From: Bacteroidales bacterium
GTDB taxonomy: Bacteria; Bacteroidota; Bacteroidia; Bacteroidales; Bacteroidaceae
DNA length: 64,000 bases
Reading direction: 5' to 3'
NCBI GenBank assembly: GCA_015060865.1
Contig: SUXS01000010.1
Coordinates: 1 to 64,000, forward strand
Part shown: in pieces, positions 23,487-32,729 of the stretch
Layout: each line of letters begins with the position of its first letter
Position numbering within the stretch: position 1 is the stretch's first letter
Position numbers and translations under genes: made by a program
Notes under the pieces: model-generated
What the model saw: the letters and a program-made list of their open reading frames with translations, nothing else
Database searches by the model: none
Told to the model about the DNA's origin: nothing

Positions 23487-25574
23487 ATGAAAAGACTATG
23501 GATAATATTGGCTATTGTCTGCATGCAGGCAGGAGTTGCGTTTGCACAGGAAAAGCCTGACACATTGTGGTTCCAATTTACAGATCGTTTCACGGAGAAT
23601 GAGATAATTGACCTCACCGACATCGATTCAATTGAGTTCACCAAAACGATGATGAAGCGCTTCAAATACAATGCCTCGTCAGGGAGCATATTGTCGATGC
23701 CAAAGACATATCGCACCAATGGCGTCTACCGACTGGATGAAGTAGAGCGCTATCTGGTGAAGCCAGACACCTACTCAGGCAACAACTACAACAATGAGAA
23801 TTCCACCTTCTGCTTCCAACGCAGCGCCGAGAGCGAACATTTTGTCATCTTCTGGGCCAAGGGACTGACCAAGCAAGCCAATGGTAATATTGTAGGCGGT
23901 GCGTCCAGCTCAGTATGCAATGTGAACACGTTGCTGCGCAATGCCGAAAAAATATGGGACGTATACGTCAATCAGCTTGGTTTCCTGGAGCCAGGCCGTT
24001 CCACTACCGACCGTGTGAAGATAGAGATGTATATCGTCAACCAATCAGAGTGGCGTGCCGACGGTAGCGGTGTCGACGGTAAGGTTTGGACAGCAGGCAC
24101 GGGTACCAGCAAGACATCGAGGTCACACAAGGTGGGTATATTCCACTGCAACGCTTGGGCTGCCAGCGACAATGTAACCGTTGCTCATGAAATTGGCCAC
24201 ACGTTCCAATACCTTGTCAGTGCCGATCTCGGTTCGCTCCACGGCCTCAACTACGTGCTGGGCGACAACTCCAGCGGCAATGAGTGGTGGGAAGACTGTG
24301 CCAACTGGCAGGCTCATAAGGTATATCCTGCCCAGCAGTTCTCTACCAACTGGGGCAACAATCAAAATGCGCACCACATGAACATCATCCATGAGGGTGC
24401 CCGCTACAACAACTGTTACTATCAGGACTGGTGGTGTCAACTGCATGGGCTTAACACCGTCGGCCGTATATGGCGCGAAGCTACCAAGCCCGAAGACCCC
24501 ATACAGGCCTACATGCGTATCTTCAACCACGATGAGCAGAGCTTTGCCGACGAGCAGTTCACAGGTTATGCCCACATTGCTGCCATGGACATTGACTCTT
24601 GGCAGAAGTATGGCCAAGGACTCATAGGAAGCGAGCAACAACGTCTGCAAGAGGTACCCGAAGCTATCGTTGCTTCGCATCTCAATGGCGAGACCGATTG
24701 GTGGATTGTAGACCCCGCTTATTGCCCCCAAAACTATGGATATAATGCCAACCCCCTTAAAGTGCCCGCAGCAGGTACTGTAGTGACAGCCACCTTCAAG
24801 GGGCTCACAGGTGTTACCGGCTATCGTTCCATCTATCCTGAACGTGCAGGATGGCGATACGGTTTGGTAGCCTACTCGGCTGACGGCACTCGCACTTATG
24901 GCGAAATGGGACGCGACGCAGAGGGAGAGGTAAGTATCACCGTACCCGAAGGCTGCACTCACATGTGGTTCGTCGTGATGGGTGCTCCCACCAAATGGTG
25001 GACACACTCATGGAACGACAATGATACCGATGATGAACAATGGCCTTATGCGGTACGTTTCAGTGGTACCGATCCCTATGGAGCGACCCGCACCTATGGC
25101 GAATATCCTGAAGGGTATATCCGTCACGATACTACGGTTGTCATTAACACCCAGCTCACCTACGATGCCTCCAACTATTCCTCTGTACGCGTACAGTACG
25201 ACATGGATGCCGTAAGTCAGGCTCTAGGACTGAGCACCTCACAAATGAAATCCGTAAAGGTAGGAACCGCCAACAAGATACGCTTTGCAGGTATCAGCGC
25301 CAATGGATCGGTGACTAACAGCACTACGACCTCTACCAGCTCTTCTACCTGCTTTGGGCACTGGTTCAATGCCTCAGGTAACGTTTGCAACTACGATGGG
25401 AACGCCCGCATATTTGCCGAGTTCTATCCCGACAAATACGGCTGCTATGTCGGCCAATACCCAGGCCGACTGACCCGAGGCAAGACCTATACCGTGCGCC
25501 AAGCCATCATTTATACCCACACCGACGGCAAGGAATACCGAGCCACGATGGAGGTAAGGCTTAAGGTACAATAG
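23487..25574 (+). CDS. large secreted DUF6055-like protein with HExxH zinc motif
   Basis: 695 residues from ATG 23487, 7 bases after AAAGG; an ATG two codons earlier (23481) touches that site. Signal peptide 1-22. HEIGH at 234-238 and two Glu candidates for a third ligand (266, 269, in GNEWWEDCANW) give a gluzincin-like zinc site, as in the DUF6055 family of secreted proteins. The C-terminal part (about 540-695) resembles DUF4859, a Bacteroidales carbohydrate-associated module. No sorting tail is seen. Peptidase or glycan-binding function is inference. Acts outside the inner membrane. Confidence 0.75.
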   Translation: MKRLWIILAIVCMQAGVAFAQEKPDTLWFQFTDRFTENEIIDLTDIDSIEFTKTMMKRFKYNASSGSILSMPKTYRTNGVYRLDEVERYLVKPDTYSGNNYNNENSTFCFQRSAESEHFVIFWAKGLTKQANGNIVGGASSSVCNVNTLLRNAEKIWDVYVNQLGFLEPGRSTTDRVKIEMYIVNQSEWRADGSGVDGKVWTAGTGTSKTSRSHKVGIFHCNAWAASDNVTVAHEIGHTFQYLVSADLGSLHGLNYVLGDNSSGNEWWEDCANWQAHKVYPAQQFSTNWGNNQNAHHMNIIHEGARYNNCYYQDWWCQLHGLNTVGRIWREATKPEDPIQAYMRIFNHDEQSFADEQFTGYAHIAAMDIDSWQKYGQGLIGSEQQRLQEVPEAIVASHLNGETDWWIVDPAYCPQNYGYNANPLKVPAAGTVVTATFKGLTGVTGYRSIYPERAGWRYGLVAYSADGTRTYGEMGRDAEGEVSITVPEGCTHMWFVVMGAPTKWWTHSWNDNDTDDEQWPYAVRFSGTDPYGATRTYGEYPEGYIRHDTTVVINTQLTYDASNYSSVRVQYDMDAVSQALGLSTSQMKSVKVGTANKIRFAGISANGSVTNSTTTSTSSSTCFGHWFNASGNVCNYDGNARIFAEFYPDKYGCYVGQYPGRLTRGKTYTVRQAIIYTHTDGKEYRATMEVRLKVQ

Positions 25575-25655
25575 AAAGACACACTAATAGGACAGATGCA
25601 AGAACGCAGCCTTCACTATTCGTGCGATTCTTTCGGGAATTACAACGTTTTTGTG

Positions 25656-25663
25656 TAAATTTG
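25656..25663 (+). promoter_or_regulatory. -7 element of the gpmI promoter
   Basis: TAAATTTG matches TAnnTTTG. It leaves a leader of roughly 140 bases before gpmI, with a TTTC candidate -33 box 21 bases upstream. Confidence 0.6.
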
Positions 25664-25680
25664 CACATTGATACACCAAT

Positions 25681-25750
25681 ACCACTGTGGTGATACTCGA
25701 ATCCCAATACAGAGAGATTACAGTCTCTCTACAGTGATACTCGAGTCCCA
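25681..25750 (+). promoter_or_regulatory. structured leader of gpmI
   Basis: Within the predicted 5' untranslated region: palindrome ACCACTGTGGT (25681-25691), a perfect 7-bp stem AGAGAGA/TCTCTCT with 6-nt loop (25711-25730), and a 17-bp direct repeat (25690-25706 and 25734-25750, one mismatch) on both sides of that stem. No known riboswitch class is recognised. Confidence 0.5.
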
Positions 25751-25807
25751 CGGCAGTGAGACTGAGTGAAACTAAAAACAATATAAACCAATTAATACAG
25801 TAATCGT

Positions 25808-27307
25808 ATGTCAAAGAAAGCATTATTGATGATTTTGGACGGTTGGGGTTTCGGCAACCATGGTAAGGGTGACGTTATCTTCAACACTCCCACTCCCTAT
25901 TGGGACTATCTGATGAGTACTTATCCTCACTCTCAGCTGCAGGCCAGCGGCGAGAACGTGGGCTTGCCCGACGGACAGATGGGTAACTCCGAGGTGGGTC
26001 ACCTCAACATCGGTGCCGGCCGCGTAGTATACCAGGACCTCGTGAAGATTAACCGTGCCTGTGCCGACAATAGCATCCTGCAGAACAAGGAGATTGTGGC
26101 TGCCTACAGCTACGCCAAGGAGAACGGCAAGAACCTCCACCTCATGGGACTCACCTCTGACGGTGGCGTACACAGCTCACTCGACCACCTCTTCAAACTC
26201 ATCGACATCGCCGGTGAGTATGGCATCGACAACACTTACGTGCACTGTTTCATGGACGGTCGCGACACCGACCCCAAGAGCGGCGCTGGATTCATCGGCC
26301 AGCTCGTAAAGCACAATGCCAAGATTGCCTCTATCATCGGTCGCTACTACGCTATGGACCGCGACAAGCGCTGGGAGCGCGTGAAGGTGGCCTATGACCT
26401 GCTCGTAAGTGGCGAGGGCAAGAAGGCCAGCGACATGGTGAAGGCCGTAGAGGAGTCGTACGCTGAGGGCGTGACCGACGAGTTTATCCTCCCCATCGTA
26501 AACAGCAACTATGACGGCACCATCAAGGAGGGCGACGTAGTCATCTTCTTCAACTACCGCAACGACCGAGCCAAGGAGCTCACTGTAGTGCTCACACAGC
26601 AGGATATGCCCGAGGCTGGCATGCATACCATCCCCGGATTGCAGTACTACTGCATGACTCCGTACGACGCATCGTTCAAGGGCGTACACATCCTCTTCGA
26701 CAAGGAGAACGTGGAGAACACCCTCGGCGAGTACGTGGCATCGAAGGGCCTCAAGCAGCTCCACATTGCCGAGACCGAGAAATATGCCCACGTGACCTTC
26801 TTCCTCAACGGTGGCCGCGAGACTCCGTTCGACGGCGAGGACCGTATCCTGGTGCCCTCACCCAAGGTGGCTACCTATGACCTGCAGCCCGAGATGAGTG
26901 CCTACGAGGTGCGCACCAAGCTCGTGGAGGCTATCCGCGAAGACAAGTACGACCTCATCGTCGTGAACTTCGCCAATGGCGACATGGTGGGCCACACCGG
27001 CGTATACAGCGCCATCGAGGCTGCCGTGAAGGCTGTCGACGAGTGCGTGAAGGACGTTATAGAGGCTGCCAAGGAGACCGGCTACGAGGCTATCATCATC
27101 GCCGACCACGGCAATGCCGACAATGCAGTGAATGCCGATGGCTCGCCCAACACAGCCCACTCGCTCAACCCAGTGCCCTTCATCTACGTAACCGAGAACA
27201 AGGACGTACAGCCTGCCGACGGCATCCTCGCCGACGTGGCTCCCTCGGTACTGAAGATTATGGATCTGCCCGTACCGGCCGAGATGACGGGCAAGCAGCT
27301 GATTTAA
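25808..27307 (+). CDS. gpmI: 2,3-bisphosphoglycerate-independent phosphoglycerate mutase
   Basis: Interconverts 3- and 2-phosphoglycerate in glycolysis; two-metal alkaline-phosphatase-superfamily enzyme, cytosolic. 499 residues. Metal-binding [10 protein letters not shown] at the start, catalytic Ser61 in [25 protein letters not shown], and the C-terminal metal motifs [13 protein letters not shown] and ADHGNADNA. Codon use is very GC-ending, as expected of a highly expressed gene. It has its own promoter and an unusual 140-base leader with hairpins and a repeat. Confidence 0.97.
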   Translation: MSKKALLMILDGWGFGNHGKGDVIFNTPTPYWDYLMSTYPHSQLQASGENVGLPDGQMGNSEVGHLNIGAGRVVYQDLVKINRACADNSILQNKEIVAAYSYAKENGKNLHLMGLTSDGGVHSSLDHLFKLIDIAGEYGIDNTYVHCFMDGRDTDPKSGAGFIGQLVKHNAKIASIIGRYYAMDRDKRWERVKVAYDLLVSGEGKKASDMVKAVEESYAEGVTDEFILPIVNSNYDGTIKEGDVVIFFNYRNDRAKELTVVLTQQDMPEAGMHTIPGLQYYCMTPYDASFKGVHILFDKENVENTLGEYVASKGLKQLHIAETEKYAHVTFFLNGGRETPFDGEDRILVPSPKVATYDLQPEMSAYEVRTKLVEAIREDKYDLIVVNFANGDMVGHTGVYSAIEAAVKAVDECVKDVIEAAKETGYEAIIIADHGNADNAVNADGSPNTAHSLNPVPFIYVTENKDVQPADGILADVAPSVLKIMDLPVPAEMTGKQLI

Positions 27308-27316
27308 TTAGTTAGC

Positions 27317-27444
27317 AGTTAGGAATTAGGAGTTGCCATCCAGACGGGGTTCGTGTCATCCCGAGCCGCGCGAGGGATCTCTCACCTACGTTCGAGATGA
27401 CACTACACTCCTAACTCCTAATTCCTAACTCCTAATTCCTAACT
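27317..27444. repeat. 18-bp inverted/direct repeat with internal REP-like hairpin
   Basis: AGTTAGGAATTAGGAGTT (27317-27334) is exactly complemented at 27413-27430 and again at 27427-27444, overlapping copies built from 7-bp CCTAACT/CCTAATT words. Inside, GTGTCATC (27353-27360) pairs with 27396-27403 around CCCGAGCCGCGCGAGGG, similar to a REP-like motif seen in many bacterial genomes. It lies between gpmI and the DUF3109 gene. Confidence 0.85.
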
Positions 27445-27452
27445 AAAAAAAC

Positions 27453-28034
27453 GTGGTAGAAGTCAACGGTGTAGTCGTATCATTCGACGTATTCAAAGAG
27501 AAGTTCTTGTGCGACCTTGAGGGTTGCAACGGTGCCTGCTGTATCGAGGGCGATGCAGGTGCGCCCATCACGCCCGACGAGGTGAAGGAGGTGGAGGCGC
27601 TGCTGCCCGAGATATGGGACGAGCTGCTGCCCGAGGCACGCGAAGTGATCAACCGCCAGGGTATCTCGTACTATGACCCCAGTGGCGAACTCGTCACCTC
27701 CATTGTGAATGGCAAGGACTGCGTGTTTACCTGCTACGACGAGCGTGGCTGCTGCTACTGTGCCATCGAGCGGGCCTACCGCCAAGGGCGCGTACCCTTC
27801 TACAAACCCGTATCGTGCCACCTCTATCCCATCCGTGTAGGCGAGTATGGTCCCTACCGCGCCCTCAACTACGACCGTTGGGATGTGTGCAAGGTGGCTG
27901 TCCTCAAAGGCCAGAAGGAGAATCTCCCGCTCTATAAGTTCCTCAAGGAACCCCTCATTCGCCGCTTCGGCGAGGACTGGTATGCCGAGCTGGAGCTTGT
28001 GGCAGAGGAACTGGCCAATCAAGGAATTATTTGA
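27453..28034 (+). CDS. DUF3109 family protein with Cys-rich cluster
   Basis: 193 residues. The N-terminal FLCDLEGCNGACCIEGDAGAP matches the Bacteroidota DUF3109 family, with Cys residues spaced C-x4-C-x3-CC and further Cys in DCVFTCYDERGCCYCAIERA and SCHLYPIR, likely to bind zinc or an iron-sulfur cluster as in the related YkgJ-type proteins. Function unknown; cytosolic. The best start is GTG 27453, preceded by the A-run and the CCTAACT word leader, which matches the family N terminus. A strong terminator follows. Confidence 0.85.
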   Translation: MVEVNGVVVSFDVFKEKFLCDLEGCNGACCIEGDAGAPITPDEVKEVEALLPEIWDELLPEAREVINRQGISYYDPSGELVTSIVNGKDCVFTCYDERGCCYCAIERAYRQGRVPFYKPVSCHLYPIRVGEYGPYRALNYDRWDVCKVAVLKGQKENLPLYKFLKEPLIRRFGEDWYAELELVAEELANQGII

Positions 28035-28058
28035 GGGGAAAGAACAGAAGAAACCAAT

Positions 28059-28106
28059 AAAAAGGGGGGAAAAGTGACTTTAATGCCACTTTCCCCCCCT
28101 TTTTTA
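28059..28106 (+). terminator. strong terminator after the DUF3109 gene
   Basis: A long stem pairs AAAAAGGGGGGAAAAGTG (28059-28076) with CACTTTCCCCCCCTTTTTT (from 28087), loop about 10 nt, ending in a T-run. Confidence 0.9.
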
Positions 28107-28182
28107 TCAGCATGTTTCCAACCTTCCTGCCCATGCACTTTACTACTGTTCCTTTCGCCTACTCCATATAATCATAAGAAGA

Positions 28183-28311
28183 TTATTCGCAAAACATCAT
28201 AAAGTATCTAATGATACACCAACAAGCAGCCTCCATGCTATTACACCCAAGCAATAAGCTTTTGCGAATAAATACAATGATTCGTCTTATGGCAATTGCC
28301 ATAAGACGAAT
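28183..28311. repeat. 12-bp inverted repeat next to a perfect 32-bp palindrome
   Basis: TTATTCGCAAAA (28183-28194) pairs exactly with 28260-28271, and bases 28280-28311 form a perfect 32-bp palindrome centred on GGCAATTGCC. The palindrome lies 33 bases after the stop of the small Gly-rich protein gene (leftward) and may end its transcript, but no T-run follows. The 28035-28343 gap holds nothing else besides the terminator. Confidence 0.9.
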
Positions 28312-28343
28312 ATTCTATAAATATCTATAAAGAGGCTTCTTAC

Positions 28344-28529
28344 TTAATCCCAAAGATTTCCCCAAGAGCCACGACGACCTTGAGATTCAGCTTCAACATC
28401 GCCACCGCCATCACCGCCACCAACTTGAATTCCAGGACCAGAACCACCAGGAGAAGCAGGCTGCATCAATACTTTTGTATCAAGTTCCACAACCCTTAAC
28501 ATGGGTTTCACATATACATTCTTTTTCAT
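28344..28529 (-). CDS. small Gly-rich protein of the MKKxYxKP type
   Basis: 61 residues from ATG 28529; an in-frame TTG at 28559 overlaps the upstream gene and is less likely. The N terminus MKKNVYVKPMLRVVELDTKV resembles short Bacteroidales proteins often annotated as hypothetical. The second half is Gly/Ser/Pro-rich (PASPGGSGPGIQVGGGDGGG), then charged, ending RRGSWGNLWD. No signal peptide, no membrane segment. It starts 19 bases after the leucine-rich-repeat gene and is surely co-transcribed. A leader-plus-core peptide (RiPP-like) is possible, but no modifying enzyme is nearby. Confidence 0.6.
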   Translation of the reverse strand: MKKNVYVKPMLRVVELDTKVLMQPASPGGSGPGIQVGGGDGGGDVEAESQGRRGSWGNLWD

Positions 28530-28548
28530 CGCTTCGTCAATATTTTCT

Positions 28549-30204
28549 TTAGAATACAATCTTTTTTCCGTTCACGATATACATATTTCCTTCTACGGGA
28601 TTCAGCACTCTGCATCCATTCAGGTCATAGTAAGCATCTGTTGCAGGAGCTAACAGATCTTCGATTTCCTCCATTTCAATAGCAGTAGTTTCACCATCAA
28701 GGCCACGTGTCATCATTCTCACCTTTGCTGAAGATGTTACAGGTGCCTCTACATACATACGATAAGGATTAACACCTAACGTACCCTGCGAATAGAGGAA
28801 GGCATTTTGAGCAGAGGTATAATAATAATATCTTTTCCCTGCAGCCTCACTGTTGGCACCATCCAGAACTACGCGATCATATACTCCTTTCATCTGCCAA
28901 CCTGCAGAATTCTTCTTACTCATATGTTTACCGCCATTAGCAATAACAGCATCTTCTGCCGAAAGTTCATTTACCGCATCATTTCCTTCTTTTACCTTTA
29001 CTAAGTAGGGCGTACCCGCCACAAACGTTGTCACTTGATTAAAATAAAGGCAATCATTTTCCATCTCTCCCAACTCGTAGATTTCAAACTGATCCAAAAC
29101 CTCAGCAGCTGGTACAAAAGGCAACATCAAAGAGGCGTACTTTTCTGATGTGAACGTACGGTTGGTATAAATAATAGTAGTAAACTCATTAATATTAGTA
29201 TCGTCAAAAGAAAGATGTTCCCCATCGTCTATTCTTAGATTAAGAATCGCATCTTGTTCAAAAGCCCCGTCGGCAACAAATGGGTTTGTTATAAAATTAG
29301 CTGTAAGTCCTTCACAACCCACAAAAGCAGACAAGCCAATAGAAGTAATCGATGCGGGAATATTTATATTTTTTAAGCCTGTGTTCATAAATGCCTGTTC
29401 TTCAATCGAAGAAACATTACCCCAATCGGTCACAGCAGCCAATTTTTTAGCATCCATGAATAAGGCTTTAGGAACAGACGTCATATTTCCCCCAAATGAA
29501 ACTTTTGTCAAATAAGCACACCCCGAAAAAACTCCAAGTCCAATTGTTGTCTCATTCAGATTCAAGGACACTTCTGTCAGCTTGGTCGCTGCAAAAGCCT
29601 CATCACCAACAGATTCCACATTACTTGATAACTCCAAAGACGACAATCCTGCTCCAGAAAAAGCCGCATCGCCTATTGACTTAACATTTGACAAATCTAT
29701 AGATTTTAAACTTGAGCAACCAGAGAATGAAGAATTTCCTACAGACTTAATCACACAGTTTTTAATCGTAGTCAAGCTCTTACAGTTAAGAAATGCATTA
29801 TTTTTAACATCTACAGAAGCCCCCTTAAAATCAACAACTTCCAAACCATCTAAACCATCAAAAGCAGAAGCGTTTATAGTTTTAATAGTAGATGGTAGAT
29901 AAAGAGCTACCAACATGTCAGGACGAGTTATCGTCCCATCAGAGGACTCGGGTCTAAAGGCTTTTGCGTAAATCTGTGTTACAGGACAAGAAACCCCACC
30001 GATTTCTACAGATTCGGGAATAGTCAATTCTTCCCAAAACAGATACTCATACCCCCCACTTTCAGACACATCAATCGAATGAAGAATGGCTTCGGAACCC
30101 ACCTTCATATAAGCAATGCCATCAACAATTACCCTCTGTGCATACCCTCCCGCTACCGAAAAAGCTGCCAAGAGAGCGATAAAAAAGCTTTTTGTTCTTT
30201 TCAT
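28549..30204 (-). CDS. secreted BspA-like leucine-rich-repeat protein
   Basis: 551 residues. Signal peptide MKRTKSFFIALLAAFSVAGGYA. LRR_5 (BspA/TpLRR) repeats occupy about residues 60-330, with the recurrent pattern SLTTIKNCVIKSVGNSSFSG and IGDAAFSGAGLSSLELSS. BspA-type proteins bind host matrix proteins or other cells. The C-terminal 200 residues are beta-rich and end YYDLNGCRVLNPVEGNMYIV plus NGKKIVF, the tail shared with other secreted proteins here. More AT-rich than the neighbouring enzymes. First gene of an operon with the small Gly-rich protein. Confidence 0.88.
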   Translation of the reverse strand: MKRTKSFFIALLAAFSVAGGYAQRVIVDGIAYMKVGSEAILHSIDVSESGGYEYLFWEELTIPESVEIGGVSCPVTQIYAKAFRPESSDGTITRPDMLVALYLPSTIKTINASAFDGLDGLEVVDFKGASVDVKNNAFLNCKSLTTIKNCVIKSVGNSSFSGCSSLKSIDLSNVKSIGDAAFSGAGLSSLELSSNVESVGDEAFAATKLTEVSLNLNETTIGLGVFSGCAYLTKVSFGGNMTSVPKALFMDAKKLAAVTDWGNVSSIEEQAFMNTGLKNINIPASITSIGLSAFVGCEGLTANFITNPFVADGAFEQDAILNLRIDDGEHLSFDDTNINEFTTIIYTNRTFTSEKYASLMLPFVPAAEVLDQFEIYELGEMENDCLYFNQVTTFVAGTPYLVKVKEGNDAVNELSAEDAVIANGGKHMSKKNSAGWQMKGVYDRVVLDGANSEAAGKRYYYYTSAQNAFLYSQGTLGVNPYRMYVEAPVTSSAKVRMMTRGLDGETTAIEMEEIEDLLAPATDAYYDLNGCRVLNPVEGNMYIVNGKKIVF

Positions 30205-30636
30205 TTCGTATTTTCGTTTTTATTTTATTCGCTATAGCGTTGATTCTCCCCGCTCCGCCAAGTCAGTCACATTCACGCACTTCCCTTTTCACCAAAACAC
30301 ACTACACCCAACGAAACTGGCTGCAAAGTTACGACGTTTTTCCTAATAAAAAAAAGGAAAGTCTCTATTTTTTAACAATGTGGCTTAAAAAAACGGACAA
30401 AACGAACAAGAGGGAGCAATTCCTCACTGAGTAGAAGAGATAATACAAGAAGAGTCAGCAGGAACAAGCTGACGGTTTTAAGATTTAGGCAAGTAAGGAC
30501 TAAATTTCTCTCTACGAAAAAAAGACAAACACTAAAAGCACCTATTTAAAGAAGGACAATTTCCGTGAGACACGCCAAAATCCCTTACCTTCTACACAAT
30601 AAAAACGGCTCCCGGGAGTTTGTTATAGGAGAGTAC
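30205..30636. other. divergent intergenic region
   Basis: 432 bp between the leftward LRR gene and the rightward PorE-like gene. It includes a leftward -7 element (30324-30331) and an A/T-rich stretch (30345-30375) able to pair TTTTTCCT with AGGAAA. No gene or RNA is recognised; the promoter of the PorE-like gene is not evident. Confidence 0.5.
30324..30331 (-). promoter_or_regulatory. -7 element of the LRR gene promoter
   Basis: On the minus strand TAACTTTG, a match to TAnnTTTG, giving a leader of about 115 bases before the start at 30204. No matching -33 box. Confidence 0.45.
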
Positions 30637-32622
30637 ATGAAACCATATAACATCATATACAAATACAGCCTCTTATGCTGCCTGCTGCTGCTCACCAGTT
30701 GCGGTGTAGAGAGTATCTTGCGCCAAGCCGACCAGAGCTATGCATTGGGCGAGTATCACGAGGCGGCAGCGCTGTACAAGAAGGCATACTCGAAGACAGA
30801 GGCCAAGCAGAAGGACAAGCGGGCCGAGCGAGCTTTCAAGACGGCTGAGTGCTACCGCCTTATCAACATGAATGCCAAGGCGATGGCTGCGTACCGCAAT
30901 GCCATACGCTACCACTACCCCGACAGCATGATGTATAAGCACATGGCCGACCTGCAATTGGAGAAGGGGGAATACAAGGCTGCTATCGGCAACTATGACA
31001 TCTACCTGGCTTGGAACCCCACAGACACGACGGCCATCAATGGGCGCAAGGCATGCGCGACGGCTCCCGTATGGAAAAAGAATCCCACCCGATACACCGT
31101 AAAGAAGGAGACCTTCTTCAACTCACGACGCAGCGAATACTCACCCGTATATGGCAGTGAGGACCACTCGCAGATCTTCTTCACCTCCACCCGCGACAAG
31201 GCCTTAGGCGAGGACAAGAGCCTCATCACGGGTCTGAAAGCCCCCGACCTCTTCTTTTCCACCAAGGACGAGAAGGGCAACTGGCAAAAGCCTGAACCAC
31301 TCGAGGGCGAGGTGAACAGCGAATACGAAGATGGCGCCTGTGCCTTCTCGCCCGACTTCAAGACAATGTATTTCACCCGCTGCCTCATCGACGGTGAGTC
31401 GCCCCGTGTAGCACAGATTTATAAATCAACTCGTTCGGACGCATCCTGGAGTGCCCCCACACTGTGCGAACTGGTGAAGGACACGCTCTCCTCATTTGCC
31501 CATCCAGCAGTATCGTCCGATGGTGCCTGGCTCTACTTCGTGTCGGACATGAGTGGCGGCATGGGCGGACTCGATATCTGGCGCATTGCCATCACCGGCG
31601 ACGGATTTGGCGGTGTGGAGAATCTGGGAGCAGCCATCAACACCCAAGGCAATGAAATGTTCCCCACCTTCCGCCCTAACGGCGACCTCTACTTCTCTTC
31701 TGACGGTCACCACGGCATGGGCGGACTCGACATCTACTGCGCCACACAGGATGAGGAGAACAGATGGAGCATCACCAACCTGCAAGCTCCCGTGAACTCA
31801 CCCAACGACGACTTTGGCATGACCTTCGAAGGCGAGCTCACCCGTGGCTACTTCAGTAGTAATCGCGGCGATGCACGAGGATGGGACCACATCTACTCAT
31901 TCTACCTGCCCGAAACCGTACACACCCTCACAGGCTGGGTATACGAGAAGGATGGCTACGAACTGACAGAAGGCATCGTATACCTCATCGGCAACGATGG
32001 CACCAACGAGAAGCTGAACGTGAAGACAGACGGTTCGTTCGAAAAGCGACTCACGCCCGGCGTGAGCTACGTGATGCTGGGCACCTGCAACGGCTACCTC
32101 AACTACAAGCAAGAGCTGGTGACCGACAGCACCGTAGAGGACCGTGAGTACGTGCTTCAGTTCCCTCTATCCTCCATCACCAAACCAGTGCTCATAGACA
32201 ATATCTTCTATAAATTCGACTCAGCTGAGCTTACCGACTCCTCCACTGTGGCTCTGGACGAACTGGTACGTCTCTTGGCCGACAATCCCGGCACCGTCAT
32301 CGAGCTAGGTGCCCACTGCGACTATAAGGGACGCGATGAATACAATGAGCGACTTTCACAACGCCGTGCCGAGTCGGTGGTCAACTACCTCATATCGCAA
32401 GGCATCGAGGCTGACCGTCTCGTACCCAAGGGCTATGGCGAGAGCACTCCCAAAACCATCACACGCAAGATGGCCGAGAAGTACCCATTCATGAAGGAGG
32501 GCGACACACTTACCGAAGCGTATATCCTCACTTTATCCGAGGAACAACAGGAACTCTGCAACGCGGAGAACCGCCGCACCGAATTTAGGGTACTCCGTAC
32601 TACTTATAAATTATACGAATAG
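30637..32622 (+). CDS. porE: PorE-like OmpA-family lipoprotein (type IX secretion component)
   Basis: 661 residues from ATG 30637 (preceded by TAGGAGAG), chosen for the lipoprotein signal with lipobox LLTSC. Domains in order: TPR-type helices (about 30-140), WD40/PD40-like beta-propeller (about 167-420, repeats such as DGAWLYFVSDMSGGMGGLDI), carboxypeptidase-regulatory beta domain (about 425-515), and OmpA peptidoglycan-binding domain (about 525-661, with ELGAHCDYKGRDEYNERLS). This order and length match P. gingivalis PorE (PG1058), a periplasmic T9SS protein anchoring PorK/N/P to peptidoglycan. Similar OmpA-PD40 proteins of other function exist, so the assignment is good but not certain. Confidence 0.78.
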   Translation: MKPYNIIYKYSLLCCLLLLTSCGVESILRQADQSYALGEYHEAAALYKKAYSKTEAKQKDKRAERAFKTAECYRLINMNAKAMAAYRNAIRYHYPDSMMYKHMADLQLEKGEYKAAIGNYDIYLAWNPTDTTAINGRKACATAPVWKKNPTRYTVKKETFFNSRRSEYSPVYGSEDHSQIFFTSTRDKALGEDKSLITGLKAPDLFFSTKDEKGNWQKPEPLEGEVNSEYEDGACAFSPDFKTMYFTRCLIDGESPRVAQIYKSTRSDASWSAPTLCELVKDTLSSFAHPAVSSDGAWLYFVSDMSGGMGGLDIWRIAITGDGFGGVENLGAAINTQGNEMFPTFRPNGDLYFSSDGHHGMGGLDIYCATQDEENRWSITNLQAPVNSPNDDFGMTFEGELTRGYFSSNRGDARGWDHIYSFYLPETVHTLTGWVYEKDGYELTEGIVYLIGNDGTNEKLNVKTDGSFEKRLTPGVSYVMLGTCNGYLNYKQELVTDSTVEDREYVLQFPLSSITKPVLIDNIFYKFDSAELTDSSTVALDELVRLLADNPGTVIELGAHCDYKGRDEYNERLSQRRAESVVNYLISQGIEADRLVPKGYGESTPKTITRKMAEKYPFMKEGDTLTEAYILTLSEEQQELCNAENRRTEFRVLRTTYKLYE

Positions 32623-32729
32623 CACTTGCAGCGGTCCAAGCCGAATGCGAGAACACAAGTGAGGTATCAGCAAGCGAAGCTAAAATCCAATAGCAAGGTT
32701 ATCTATTCTGGACAAAACCGATATACCTC

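Noticed and set aside
28107..28343. tRNA or small RNA gene in the gap with strong inverted repeats
   Set aside because: The arms do not fit a cloverleaf and there is no CCA end or conserved T-loop sequence.
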